A stretch of 64,000 nt of DNA from Variovorax sp. KBW07. Lineage in GTDB: Bacteria > Pseudomonadota > Gammaproteobacteria > Burkholderiales > Burkholderiaceae_C. A model generated the notes under the pieces. It had not been told where the DNA came from, did not search any database, and was given only the letters and a program-made list of their open reading frames with translations. The stretch is from contig NZ_QAJK01000076.1 of the NCBI RefSeq assembly GCF_003852515.1, positions 1-64,000 on the forward strand. The letters are read 5' to 3'. Position 1 is the stretch's first letter. Each line of letters opens with the position of its first letter. This document shows positions 35,966-44,245 of this stretch, one piece after another. A program made the translations under genes and the position numbers.

Positions 35966-37525
35966 TCAGGCGACAGCGCGCTCGCGGCCTTGCCAGAAGG
36001 GTTCGCGCAGCTTGGTCTTGAGCACCTTGCCGGCGCCCGACAACGGCAGCGCCTCGACCAGGTCTACGCTGCGCGGGCACTTGTAGCCGGCAATCAGCTG
36101 CTTGCAATGCGCGATGAGTTCCGCCGGTGCCGCGGCCTGCCCGGGCTTGAGCACCACCACCGCATGCACCGACTCGCCCCATTCGTCGTCGGGAATGCCT
36201 ATCACCGCGCAGGCGGCAATGGCGGGGTGCTGGGCCAGGGCGTTCTCGACCTCGGCCGAATACACGTTCTCGCCGCCGCTGATGATCATGTCCTTCAGGC
36301 GGTCGGCCACGAAGATGAAGCCGTCGGCGTCCATGTAGGCGCCGTCGCCGGTGTGCATCCAGCCGTCGCGCAGGGCCGCGGCCGTCAGCTCGGGCTGGTT
36401 CCAGTAGCCCTGCATCACGTTGGGGCCGCGCACCAGCACCTCGCCCACGGTGCCGCGCGGCACCTCGTTGCCCACGGGGTCGACGATCTTCACCTGCATC
36501 GCGAAGCTGGCGCGTCCGGCCGAGCGCAGCTTGCCCAGCTTGCGCGCCTCCGCCCGGTGGTAGAGGGCCGGGTTGATGGTGGCCACCGGCGACAGCTCGG
36601 TCATGCCGTAGGCCTGCACGAAGTCGACGCCCGGCAGTGCCTTCATGGCGCGATCGATCACGGCCTCCGACATCGGCGACGCGCCATAGACCACCGTGCG
36701 CAGCTGGCTCAGGTCGCGCGGCTTCTGCATGGCGGGGTGGTCGACCAGCATCTGGATCATGGTCGGCACCAGCAGCACCTGCGTCACGCGGTCGCGCGCC
36801 AGGATGTCGAGCACCCCTTCGGGGTTGAAGGCCGGAACGATCGAATGCGCGTTGCCGTGGATCCAGTGCGCCATGGCGATGCCCATGTCGGCCAGGTGGA
36901 ACATCGGTGCCGCATGCAGGTACGTGCCGTCGGGAAACGCCACGCCCTCGGCCACGATCGTCAGCCCCGAGCTGTACAGGTTGGTGTGGCTGAGCATCAC
37001 GCCCTTGGGAAAGCCGGTGGTGCCGCCGGTGTAGAAGATGCCCGCCAGGTCGTCGCCCCGGCGCACGGCGTCTTCCACCGGCTGCGCAGTGGCCAGCAGT
37101 GCTTCGTAGCTGTGCGTGCCGGCGGGCGCATCGCCGTCGCCGCAATACACCACTTCGCGCACCGTGCTCGCATCGTGGCGAAGCTTCTCGATCAGCGGGC
37201 TGAAGGCTTCGTCGACCAGCAGGATGTTCGAGCCCGAGTCGTTCAGCGAATAGAGAATTTCGGCCGCCGACCAGCGGATGTTGCAGGGGTTGAGCACGCC
37301 GCCGCCCCAGGGCACCGCCATCTGGTATTCGAGGTAGCGGTCGGAGTTGAGCGACAGCATGGCCACGCGGTCGCCGGGCTGCATGCCCAGCCGCTGCAGG
37401 GCGCCGGCGAGCCGGGCGATGCGATCGCCGAACTCGAGAAAGGTGCGCTGCCGGTCGCCGAAGCGCACGGCAATGCGATCCGGGTGTTGCTGCATCGCGC
37501 GGTGCAGGGCTTGTGTCAGTTGCAT
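35966..37525 (-). CDS. AMP-dependent acyl-CoA synthetase/ligase
   Basis: 519 residues from MQLTQALHRAMQ, chosen for the GGAGA ribosome site and family N-terminus; an upstream Met at 37810 would add a poorly structured basic leader. Adenylation motifs: FYTGGTTGFPKGVMLSH (P-loop), YGMTELSP, the hinge region GWMHTGDGAYMDADGFIF, KDMIISGGENVYSAEVE and the catalytic Lys near the end in GAGKVLKTKLRE. It activates a carboxylic acid to its CoA ester, the entry step of the downstream beta-oxidation genes. First gene of the operon. Confidence 0.94.
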   Translation of the reverse strand: MQLTQALHRAMQQHPDRIAVRFGDRQRTFLEFGDRIARLAGALQRLGMQPGDRVAMLSLNSDRYLEYQMAVPWGGGVLNPCNIRWSAAEILYSLNDSGSNILLVDEAFSPLIEKLRHDASTVREVVYCGDGDAPAGTHSYEALLATAQPVEDAVRRGDDLAGIFYTGGTTGFPKGVMLSHTNLYSSGLTIVAEGVAFPDGTYLHAAPMFHLADMGIAMAHWIHGNAHSIVPAFNPEGVLDILARDRVTQVLLVPTMIQMLVDHPAMQKPRDLSQLRTVVYGASPMSEAVIDRAMKALPGVDFVQAYGMTELSPVATINPALYHRAEARKLGKLRSAGRASFAMQVKIVDPVGNEVPRGTVGEVLVRGPNVMQGYWNQPELTAAALRDGWMHTGDGAYMDADGFIFVADRLKDMIISGGENVYSAEVENALAQHPAIAACAVIGIPDDEWGESVHAVVVLKPGQAAAPAELIAHCKQLIAGYKCPRSVDLVEALPLSGAGKVLKTKLREPFWQGRERAVA

Positions 37526-37948
37526 GGCTTGTCTCCGTTCGACCCCGTGGATTCGTGGTCTTCCTTGTGAGGGCCCATGGTAGAAATCAACCCACCGGCG
37601 CGCGAGTGCGCATCGCATCGTTTCGATGGCAAAAGACCTCATTCGGCCGCCGTGGGGCCGGGGTCTCTGGAAATACGGGGACGGGCGGGAAGAAGGAAAG
37701 CGCGGTGCCGCAAGCCCGGCAGGGCGCGAGGGCAATTCAGCCCGGCTTAAGCTTGGCCGCCGATACTGGAGGCGACGGTCTTCTGGCGTTGGTAGAGGGC
37801 GCTTCGGCACCCGCCCGCAAGGGTGGTTCCTCGAGGCTGGAGGTCGTCACGAATTTGTGGTTTTCGCGCCGCCAGGGCGCGAGCCTCCGCGGCAGCAGGC
37901 CTGCCCCCCCGGGGCGCCGCCTTTTCAGGCTCAGGCCCCTCAGGCCCC
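37526..37948. other. 423-bp gene-free region upstream of the CoA ligase operon
   Basis: No plausible gene; short ORFs here show no protein-like composition. It should hold the promoter of the minus-strand acyl-CoA operon, but no convincing -35/-10 pair was found. A GCCGATAC string near 37757-37764 lacks a sigma-28 -35 partner. The right end carries a 9-bp tandem repeat. Confidence 0.6.
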
Positions 37949-37957
37949 TCAGGCCCG
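37931..37957. repeat. 9-bp tandem repeat across the regulator stop codon
   Basis: TCAGGCCCC occurs twice exactly and a third time as TCAGGCCCG. On the minus strand the stop codon (TGA) of the winged-helix regulator is formed by one of the repeat units. Confidence 0.85.
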
Positions 37958-38791
37958 CGCCTGGGTCCGCTCTATCTCTCCGAGCCACACCGGCTCGTTC
38001 GACGTGTCCGGAAAGCCCGAGCCATTCGCGCCCGGGTGGCCGTTCATTTCCTCGCCCATCGACGAGGTCGGCAGGTGGCGCAGTTCATAGCCCCGCCCGT
38101 ACACCGAGTGCAGCATGAACTCGCTGTCCTTGTGCAACGACAGCTTGCGGCGGATGTTGGCCACGCAGCAGTCGAGCACGCGGCTCTTTCTTTCGATCCT
38201 GGCGTCCACCCACAGCGAGGCCAGCAGCCAGTCGCGCTCCAGCAGCCGCCCGGCATTGCGGAACAGCAGCAGCGCCAGCTCGAACTCGCGCGGCTTCAGC
38301 CGGATCTCCGTGCCCTTGTGCACCACCACGCGCCGGCTGCCCAGGAACTGGTAGTCGCCGAAGAAGGCGCTCACGGCCTGCGGATGCAGCAGCGTCTCGT
38401 TGCGCCGCAGCGATTCGCGCACGCGCAGTTCCAGCTCGAAGTCGTCGATGGGCAGCACCGCAAAGTCGATGTGCGCGCCCGGCGAATCGTTGCCCGCCGC
38501 CGTCAGCACCTCGACCAGCAGGTCGCGCTGCGACGCGCTCGCGATCAGGCAGATCGGAATGCGCAGCGCCTTGCACATGGCCGTCAGGATCGGCCATGCG
38601 CCTTCGTCCTTCAGCGTGATCAGCAGCAGGTCGAACTGGGTGCCGCCGGTCACGGCCAGCAGAAAGTCGGCGCTGTTGTCGAAAGCGGCCGGCGTGCAGC
38701 CCATCAGGCGCAGCCGGTTGCCCCAGGCGGCCTGCTGGGCTTCGTCGCAACCCACCAGCGCGATCTGGCGCGTGCCCTGGGCGGCCATCAT
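37949..38791 (-). CDS. OmpR-like winged-helix regulator with degenerate receiver domain
   Basis: 280 residues. Residues 8-130 resemble a receiver fold (IALVGCDEAQQAAWGNRLRL; FDLLLITLKDEG) but the phospho-acceptor Asp position is Thr (about 59) and the N-terminal acidic pair is reduced, so phosphorylation is unlikely. Residues 144-240 are a Trans_reg_C winged helix (LKPREFELALLLFRNAGRLL, RVLDCCVANIRRKL, SVYGRGYELRHL). A poorly ordered tail follows. An ATG at 38929, overlapping the upstream stop as ATGA, would add 46 low-complexity residues. It is the last gene after flgM-flgN-YadA anchor, so it may be FliA-controlled. Target genes are unknown. Confidence 0.82.
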   Translation of the reverse strand: MMAAQGTRQIALVGCDEAQQAAWGNRLRLMGCTPAAFDNSADFLLAVTGGTQFDLLLITLKDEGAWPILTAMCKALRIPICLIASASQRDLLVEVLTAAGNDSPGAHIDFAVLPIDDFELELRVRESLRRNETLLHPQAVSAFFGDYQFLGSRRVVVHKGTEIRLKPREFELALLLFRNAGRLLERDWLLASLWVDARIERKSRVLDCCVANIRRKLSLHKDSEFMLHSVYGRGYELRHLPTSSMGEEMNGHPGANGSGFPDTSNEPVWLGEIERTQARA

Positions 38792-38925
38792 GGTTGCGCT
38801 CCGCCCGGCATTGCCACGTCGTTCGGGGGCACTGGCTTCGGAAGAGCGTTCTTCATGTCGATGGCGTCCATGCGCAAGAGGGGGTGGTGATGGAGGGGCA
38901 ATGGAAAGGGCACCTGTGGCATCGG

Positions 38926-39408
38926 TCATTGGCCGCCGGCGCGCGGCAGCTTCCAGCCGATGCCTGCGTTCAGGCCCCAGTCCCTGCCGGTGCTGGCCAC
39001 GGCCATGCCCCAGGCCGTGCGGCCGTCGTCCGACAGCGCCTTGAAGCCGAGGCTCGCCGCGGCGTAGCTTTTGTAGGTGCCCATGGCCAGGCCCACGGTC
39101 TTTTCGCCGGGGTGGAGCGTGGGCACGTAGGCGCCCGACAGGGCCACGGCCATGGCGGTGCCTGAATAGGCGATGCGGGCCACGTCGCCGGCGTCGGCGC
39201 GCGCCTGTTCGAGCTGCCCGAGGTTGACGGCGTCGCCCGGCAGCAGGCCCGGTGCCAGCCCGGCGGCGCCGGCATACAGCGGCACCGCGACGAGCGGAAA
39301 GAAGAAAAAAGCGGCCAGCACACGGGCGACCCGCACGCGGCGCACCAGCGGCACGGGCTTTTTGCCCTTGCCGTCGCCTGTCGCGCTGCCGCTGTGTGAA
39401 ATGACCAT
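38926..39408 (-). CDS. YadA-type trimeric autotransporter anchor without passenger
   Basis: 160 residues. A basic N-region and hydrophobic segment (ARVLAAFFFFPLVAVPLYAG, about 28-47) serve as signal peptide or membrane anchor. Residues 61-155 match the YadA C-terminal anchor: the neck AVNLGQLEQARADAG, then the four-strand barrel part AMAVALSGAYVPTLHPGEK, TVGLAMGTYKSYAAASLGFK and GLNAGIGWKL. No head or stalk is present, so the trimer would form a 12-strand outer-membrane barrel with almost nothing exposed. It lacks the terminal aromatic usual in YadA, ending PRAGGQ after GWKL. It lies 58 nt after flgN, in the FlgM operon. Confidence 0.75.
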   Translation of the reverse strand: MVISHSGSATGDGKGKKPVPLVRRVRVARVLAAFFFFPLVAVPLYAGAAGLAPGLLPGDAVNLGQLEQARADAGDVARIAYSGTAMAVALSGAYVPTLHPGEKTVGLAMGTYKSYAAASLGFKALSDDGRTAWGMAVASTGRDWGLNAGIGWKLPRAGGQ

Positions 39409-39466
39409 GTCGATGGGCTGGAAGAAAACCTGCGGTGCAACCCGCCGGCAATGTGTGGCGGTGCCG

Positions 39467-39922
39467 TCAGCCTGCGGCGAGCCGCGTGCCGCTGCCCGTC
39501 TGCGTCTTGCGAACGCCATCGGGTCCGTAGAAAAGTTGTGCGCTGGCCTGCAGGAAGTGAAGCGCCTGCTGCGTGAAATCGAGGTGCGCGTAGACCATCG
39601 AGCCGTTGCGCATGTTGTGGCTGCGGGCCTCCACGGCCAGCACCAGCAGCTCGGACCAGGCCTTCTGCATGTCCGCACCGCCGGCGGCCGCCGCGGCATC
39701 CGCGCCGGCGCGGCCGGGCTCGAAGCCCAGGGCCGTCTGCAGGGCTTCGCGCTGCTGGTCGAGCTCGGCCATGCGGTCGAGCAGGCGGGTCTTCTGGCCG
39801 GCAATGGCGGCCAGGTCGGTGAACACGGCGCCCGACATCGCCTTGGCTTCGCGGTCCAGCACGCCGAGGAATTCCTCGATGCAGGCGGCCTCCGCTTGCA
39901 GGTGAGCCAGCAAAGTGTTCAT
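39467..39922 (-). CDS. flgN: flagellar export chaperone FlgN
   Basis: 151 residues, mainly helical, starting MNTLLAHLQAEAACIEEFLGVLDREA. FlgN is the cytosolic chaperone of the hook-filament junction proteins FlgK and FlgL. Recognised by size, helical pattern, the C-terminal VYAHLDFTQQALHFLQA segment and its position directly after flgM, which it overlaps by 4 nt. Confidence 0.88.
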   Translation of the reverse strand: MNTLLAHLQAEAACIEEFLGVLDREAKAMSGAVFTDLAAIAGQKTRLLDRMAELDQQREALQTALGFEPGRAGADAAAAAGGADMQKAWSELLVLAVEARSHNMRNGSMVYAHLDFTQQALHFLQASAQLFYGPDGVRKTQTGSGTRLAAG

Positions 39923-40215
39923 GTCCCGCCCTTCGGATCGAGCAGGTCGCGCACGCTGGCCAGCAGGCCGTCGGCAATGCGCTCGGGGCGAATTTCGTAG
40001 CGGCCGGCGCGAATGTCCTCGCGGATCGCCGCCACGCGTGCCGCGTCGAAGTCGCTGCCGCCCACGGCGGCGGGCATCGAATGCACGTGCGCGGAAGCCT
40101 GCGCCGCTTCTTTCGGGCGCTCGACGGCCTCGGTGCCGGCCGGTGCGGGGGCCGCGCCGGGCGCTGGCGTTCGATGGAGGGGCGTTGCCGAAGGGGCGGG
40201 TTGATCGATTTTCAA
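39919..40215 (-). CDS. flgM: anti-sigma-28 factor FlgM
   Basis: 98 residues. A disordered Pro/Ala-rich N-terminal half and the conserved C-terminal FliA-binding region (DFDAARVAAIREDIRAGRYEIRPERIADGLL). FlgM holds FliA inactive until the hook is complete, then is exported. Preceded by its own sigma-28 promoter, the usual autoregulatory arrangement. Confidence 0.94.
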   Translation of the reverse strand: MKIDQPAPSATPLHRTPAPGAAPAPAGTEAVERPKEAAQASAHVHSMPAAVGGSDFDAARVAAIREDIRAGRYEIRPERIADGLLASVRDLLDPKGGT

Positions 40216-40240
40216 GGTGATTCCTCAGGGGCTGACCCGT

Positions 40241-40267
40241 ATATCGGCAGCTTGGGCAAGAACTTTA
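40241..40267 (-). promoter_or_regulatory. sigma-28 (FliA) promoter of flgM
   Basis: On the minus strand TAAAGTTC, an 11-nt spacer, then GCCGATAT. Close to the TAAAGTTT-N11-GCCGATAA consensus, 25 nt upstream of the flgM ATG. Confidence 0.88.
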
Positions 40268-40297
40268 GGAATTGCGTGCACGAAGCTGGCGGATGGG

Positions 40298-41077
40298 CTA
40301 TTGGGTCAGCTGGATCTGTCCTTCTTCGTTGGCGACACCGCTGATCAGCCTGCCGTCCACGGTCTTGGCCTGCACCACGGCGCCGACCTTGGCGCCGCTC
40401 AGGGCCTTGCCCTCGGTGCTGACGACGAAGCCTTCGCCTTGGGCCACGACCTTCACGGCCTGGCCCTGCTGGATGACGGTGACGCCGCGCACCAGTTCCT
40501 TGCGGATCGGCGCGCCGGGGGCGATGCGGTTGGCGCTCACTACGCCGACCAGTTCGGCGGCGCTGGTGACCACCGAGCGCGGCAGCCGCGTCAGGTCGCC
40601 GGTGCGCTCGGCCACGTCGCCCGGGGCCAGCGGCCGGCCGGTGTCGATGGCGCGGGTGGCCACGAAATAGCTGCCTTCCACCGCGACGCGGGCCTGCACG
40701 AAACGCGTCCAGGGCCGCTCGGCCTGGCAGCGCACGCCCACCGAGACCCGGCCCCACGGCGTGGCACCCGGCGGCAGGAAGACCTCGGGCGCCGCCTCGC
40801 AGGCGGGCAGCGCGGCGGTTCCACGCCCCTCGAAGCTGATCGTCACCTTGCCCGGCAGGCCGGCGCTCTGCACCTGCAGGTACTTCTCGATGGCCTGGCC
40901 GGCGGCGTCGGTTGCCGGCGCCTGCGCCTGCGTCTGCGTCTGCGTCTGTGCCTGCGTCGGCGGAACGGCAGTGGCAGTGCCCGCGACGGCCGCGAACGCG
41001 CAGGCCGAACCCATGGCCGCCATCAGGGTCGGCCACACGGTGCGCGCCAGTCGGGTCCGCAGCAGGTAGAGGTTCAT
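40298..41077 (-). CDS. flgA: flagellar P-ring assembly chaperone FlgA
   Basis: 259 residues starting MNLYLLRTRLARTVWP. Signal peptide, then a Gln/Thr/Ala low-complexity linker (TQTQTQAQAPA), then the FlgA SAF-like domain: LPRSVVTSAAELVGVVSANRI, APGAPIRKELVRG, and QGQAVKVVAQGEGFVVSTEG. FlgA is the periplasmic chaperone for FlgI P-ring polymerisation. It is transcribed divergently from flgBCDEFGHIJ, as in many proteobacteria. A Met 23 codons upstream is rejected. Confidence 0.93.
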   Translation of the reverse strand: MNLYLLRTRLARTVWPTLMAAMGSACAFAAVAGTATAVPPTQAQTQTQTQAQAPATDAAGQAIEKYLQVQSAGLPGKVTISFEGRGTAALPACEAAPEVFLPPGATPWGRVSVGVRCQAERPWTRFVQARVAVEGSYFVATRAIDTGRPLAPGDVAERTGDLTRLPRSVVTSAAELVGVVSANRIAPGAPIRKELVRGVTVIQQGQAVKVVAQGEGFVVSTEGKALSGAKVGAVVQAKTVDGRLISGVANEEGQIQLTQ

Positions 41078-41296
41078 CGGGTGAATGGAAAGAGTGCGAA
41101 GAATGCAATGCACCAGGGAGGGAAGACACAGTCCGGCGCCGTGCAATTTTAAAAATTCGGGCGCTGGCCGAAGGTGCGAGCAGCAGGCGAAAACCCCCTT
41201 TGTTCGGACGATTGCAAAAGCCTCGCATGCATAGACTCGCTTTCCATCGGTTGCCGCGCCCCGCGCAAAGGCAACGACTCAAGAGATGGAAAAAAG

Positions 41297-41704
41297 ATGA
41301 TCGACAAGCTGGATGCGGCGCTTCGCTTCAACCGCGAAGCCCTCAACCTCCGGGCTGAACGCCAGGAGGTGCTCGCGGCCAATATCGCCCATGCCGACAC
41401 GCCCAACTACAAGGCGCGCGACTTCGACTTCAGCAGCCGGCTGAGCGAAGCCGTCGAGCGCGGCCGTGGCGCGCAGTCGGTGTCGATGGCCGTCACCTCG
41501 TCGCGCCACCTGGCCGGCCAGGCGCAGGCCATGCCCGACAAGGACCTGCTGTACCGCACGCCCAACCAGTCGAGCATCGACGGCAACACCGTCGAGATGG
41601 ATGTCGAGCGCATTGCCTTCGCCGACAACGCGCTGCGCTACGAGTCCAACCTCACCATCATCAACGCCAAGATCAAGTCGTTGCTGTCGGCGGTCCAGCA
41701 GTAG
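41297..41704 (+). CDS. flgB: flagellar proximal rod protein FlgB
   Basis: 135 residues starting [20 protein letters not shown]. Contains the rod signature region [21 protein letters not shown] and a C-terminal helical end [19 protein letters not shown]. FlgB forms the proximal rod in the periplasm. First gene of the flgBCDEFGHIJ operon; no clear promoter was found in the 219-bp space shared with flgA. Confidence 0.95.
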   Translation: MIDKLDAALRFNREALNLRAERQEVLAANIAHADTPNYKARDFDFSSRLSEAVERGRGAQSVSMAVTSSRHLAGQAQAMPDKDLLYRTPNQSSIDGNTVEMDVERIAFADNALRYESNLTIINAKIKSLLSAVQQ

Positions 41705-41748
41705 CGCCAAGCCGCCACGCCACCCGCTACAGACCGCACGGAGCACGC

Positions 41749-42165
41749 ATGCCCTTCGCCAGCAATTCCATGAACATCTTCAACGTGGCGGGTTCCGCCA
41801 TGACCGCGCAATCGCAGCGCATGAACGTCACCGCCAGCAACCTGGCCAACGCCGAGAGCGTGGCCGGCCCCGACGGCATGCCCTACCGCGCCAAGCAGGT
41901 GGTGTTCGAGGTGGCCTCTTCGGGCAACCGCGACATCGGCGGCGTGAAGGTGTCGGGCGTCGTCGAGGACCCGTCGCCGCCCAGGCTGGTGTTCGACCCC
42001 AAGAGCCCGCACGCCAACGCCGAAGGCTACGTGGCGATGCCCAACGTCAATGTGGTCGAGGAGATGACCAACATGATCTCGGCCTCGCGCAGCTACCAGG
42101 CCAACGTCGAGGTGCTCAACACGGCCAAGACGCTGATGGTCAAGACGCTGAGCCTCGGCCAGTAA
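41749..42165 (+). CDS. flgC: flagellar proximal rod protein FlgC
   Basis: 138 residues. [32 protein letters not shown] is the typical N-terminus (about 9-40), and [25 protein letters not shown] the C-terminal rod/hook helix. An internal Met at 41770 is a possible alternative start. Confidence 0.94.
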   Translation: MPFASNSMNIFNVAGSAMTAQSQRMNVTASNLANAESVAGPDGMPYRAKQVVFEVASSGNRDIGGVKVSGVVEDPSPPRLVFDPKSPHANAEGYVAMPNVNVVEEMTNMISASRSYQANVEVLNTAKTLMVKTLSLGQ

Positions 42166-42197
42166 ACAGGTCCCCTTCAAAAAAACACGAACACGCC

Positions 42198-42881
42198 ATG
42201 GCCATTTCCGATACCTCTTCCATCAGCGGGCAGAACGCCTCGACCGCGACGAACAACAACAACGTTTCGAACGCCGACAGCGAGCAGCGCTTCCTGAAGC
42301 TGCTGGTCACGCAGCTGAACAACCAGGACCCGCTGAACCCGATGCAGAACGCCGAGCTCACGTCGCAGCTCGCGCAGATGAGCACCGTCAGCGGCATCGA
42401 GAAGCTCAACAGCACGCTCTCCGGCCTGGTCAACCAGACCGGTGCCAACCAGCTGCTGCAGGCCACTTCATTGATTGGCTACAACGTGCTGTCGCCGGGC
42501 AATACGCTCACTACCAAGAAGCCCGAAGAAGGCAAGGAAACGGCCACGCAGGCCTTTGCCGTGCAACTGCCGGGCACCGCCGCCGACGTCGAGATCAAGA
42601 TCGTCGACGACACCGGCAAGGTGGTGCGCACCATCGACGCCGGCTCCATGAAGGAAGGCGTCAACGCCGTCACGTGGGACGGCAAGGACGACACCGGCGC
42701 CGTGGTGCCCGTGGGCAACTACCGCTTCACGGTGGACGCCAGCAACGGCGGCGTGGCCGTGAAGTCGACCGCGCTCACCTTCTCGCAGGTGGCGGCCGTC
42801 AAGCAGGGCGCCGGCGGCGTCACGCTCGAACTGGCCTCGGGCGCGAGCATCGGCCTGGCCGACGTGCGCCTGTTCCTCTGA
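42198..42881 (+). CDS. flgD: flagellar hook-capping protein FlgD
   Basis: 227 residues from MAISDTSSISGQN. The N-terminal export/capping region FLKLLVTQLNNQDPLNPMQNAE is diagnostic, followed by the FlgD Ig-like and Tudor-like domains (VTWDGKDDTGAVVPVGNYRF). FlgD is the scaffold for hook polymerisation and is discarded when the hook is finished. Confidence 0.95.
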   Translation: MAISDTSSISGQNASTATNNNNVSNADSEQRFLKLLVTQLNNQDPLNPMQNAELTSQLAQMSTVSGIEKLNSTLSGLVNQTGANQLLQATSLIGYNVLSPGNTLTTKKPEEGKETATQAFAVQLPGTAADVEIKIVDDTGKVVRTIDAGSMKEGVNAVTWDGKDDTGAVVPVGNYRFTVDASNGGVAVKSTALTFSQVAAVKQGAGGVTLELASGASIGLADVRLFL

Positions 42882-42892
42882 GTCTCCGAAAC

Positions 42893-42918
42893 GCCCTGCG
42901 CGCGGGCGGCCTTTTTTT
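42893..42918 (+). terminator. hairpin and T-run between flgD and flgE
   Basis: GCCC, 7-nt loop, GGGC, then GGC and seven T residues, 11 nt after the flgD stop codon. It may attenuate transcription between the early rod/cap genes and flgE. Confidence 0.55.
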
Positions 42919-42981
42919 CTAGGCCGTCGCGCGGCAGGTCTTTTTTCCATCGCATCGAACGCATTGAAGTAAGGATCCATC

Positions 42982-44199
42982 ATGAGTTTTTCCCAGGGCA
43001 TCAGCGGCCTCGGCGTGGCCGCGGCGAACCTCGACGTCATCGGCAACAACATTGCCAACTCGGGCACGGTGGGCTACAAGTCCGCCGCCGCGACCTTCCA
43101 GGACGTGTACGCCGGCTCGCGCGTGGGCCTGGGCGCCTCGGTGTCGGGCGTGACGCAGAACTTCACGCAGGGCGTGACGCAATCGAGCAGCCGCCCCCTG
43201 GACGTGGCCATCCTGAACGGCGACGGCTTCTATCGCCTGAGCAGCCCCAGCGGTGAAGTCATGTACTCGCGCAACGGCCAGTTCACGCGCGACAAGGACG
43301 GCTACATCGTCAACGCCTCGGGCCTGCGCCTCACGGGCTACGGCGTGAACGCCAGCGGCGGCATCAACGGCGGCACGCCGTCGCCGATCCAGATCCAGAG
43401 CGCATCGATGACGCCCAACCCGACCGGCAACGTCAACGCCGTGTTCAACCTCGACGCGCGCAGCACGGTGCCCACCAAGACGCCGTTCAACCCGGCCGAC
43501 TCCGCCACCTTCAACTACTCGAACGCCATCGGCCCAGTCTACGACTCGCTGGGCAACCCGCACGACGTGGCCGTGTACTTCGTGAAGACGGCGGCCAACA
43601 CCTGGAACGTGTACGGCACCGCGGACGGCACGCCGCTCGCGGCCGGTGCGCCGTTGATCACCGGCATGACCTTCGACACCAAGGGCGTGATGACGGCGCC
43701 GGCGGGCGGCTCGATGAACATCGGCCCCATCAACTTCGCCAACGGCTCCGCGCCGCTGACCGCCAAGGTCGACCTGACAGGCACCACCCAGTTCGGCGCC
43801 ACCAACGGCATGACCAAGCTGAGCCAGGACGGCTACAAGTCGGGCGAGTTGACCTCGTTCTCGATCAACCCCGACGGCACCATCACCGGCAAGTTCTCCA
43901 ACGAACAGACCAAGCTGATGGGCCAGATCGTGCTGTCGTCCTTCGCCAACCCGAACGGCCTGCAGCCCAAGGGCAACAACGTGTGGGCCGAGACGCTGGC
44001 CTCGGGCAATGCGCTCACCGGCACGCCGGGCGAGGGCACGAAGATGGGCTCGCTGGCTTCCGGCGCGCTGGAGTCTTCGAACGTCGACCTGACCTCCGAG
44101 CTGGTCAACCTGATCGTCGCGCAGCGCAACTACCAGGCCAATGCGCAGACCGTGAAGACGCAGGACCAGATCATGCAGACGCTGATGAACATCCGCTGA
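42982..44199 (+). CDS. flgE: flagellar hook protein FlgE
   Basis: 405 residues. N-terminal FSQGISGLGVAAANLDVIGNNIANSGTVGYK and C-terminal VDLTSELVNLIVAQRNYQANAQTVKTQDQIMQ are the axial-protein helices; the middle carries hook domains (GPVYDSLGNPHDVAVYFVK). It forms the curved hook joining rod and filament. Length is in the usual range (about 400). Confidence 0.97.
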   Translation: MSFSQGISGLGVAAANLDVIGNNIANSGTVGYKSAAATFQDVYAGSRVGLGASVSGVTQNFTQGVTQSSSRPLDVAILNGDGFYRLSSPSGEVMYSRNGQFTRDKDGYIVNASGLRLTGYGVNASGGINGGTPSPIQIQSASMTPNPTGNVNAVFNLDARSTVPTKTPFNPADSATFNYSNAIGPVYDSLGNPHDVAVYFVKTAANTWNVYGTADGTPLAAGAPLITGMTFDTKGVMTAPAGGSMNIGPINFANGSAPLTAKVDLTGTTQFGATNGMTKLSQDGYKSGELTSFSINPDGTITGKFSNEQTKLMGQIVLSSFANPNGLQPKGNNVWAETLASGNALTGTPGEGTKMGSLASGALESSNVDLTSELVNLIVAQRNYQANAQTVKTQDQIMQTLMNIR

Positions 44200-44245
44200 C
44201 GCGGCCTCCCTTTCTCAGCACGACTGAACAGACCAGGAATACCCA

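Noticed and set aside
37757-37764. GCCGATAC resembling a sigma-28 -10 box
   Set aside because: No -35 element at the correct 11-bp distance, and there is no plus-strand gene downstream of it.
35966-37810. 614-residue version of the CoA ligase
   Set aside because: The extra 95 residues are basic and Pro-rich and lack a ribosome site, while the Met at 37525 has GGAGA upstream and fits the family start.
37626-38090. 154-codon plus-strand ORF in the gap upstream of the CoA ligase
   Set aside because: Gly/Arg/Pro-rich composition without domain features, and its 3' end is antisense to the regulator gene.
40916-40960. Short repeat of CTGCGT-type units in flgA
   Set aside because: It encodes a Gln/Thr linker within flgA; it is simple low-complexity sequence, not a CRISPR or mobile repeat.
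41078-41296. Possible sigma-54 or sigma-28 promoter in the flgA/flgB divergent region
   Set aside because: Neither TGGC-N8-TGC nor the FliA pair could be found; ATTTTAAAAATT is AT-rich but alone is not evidence.
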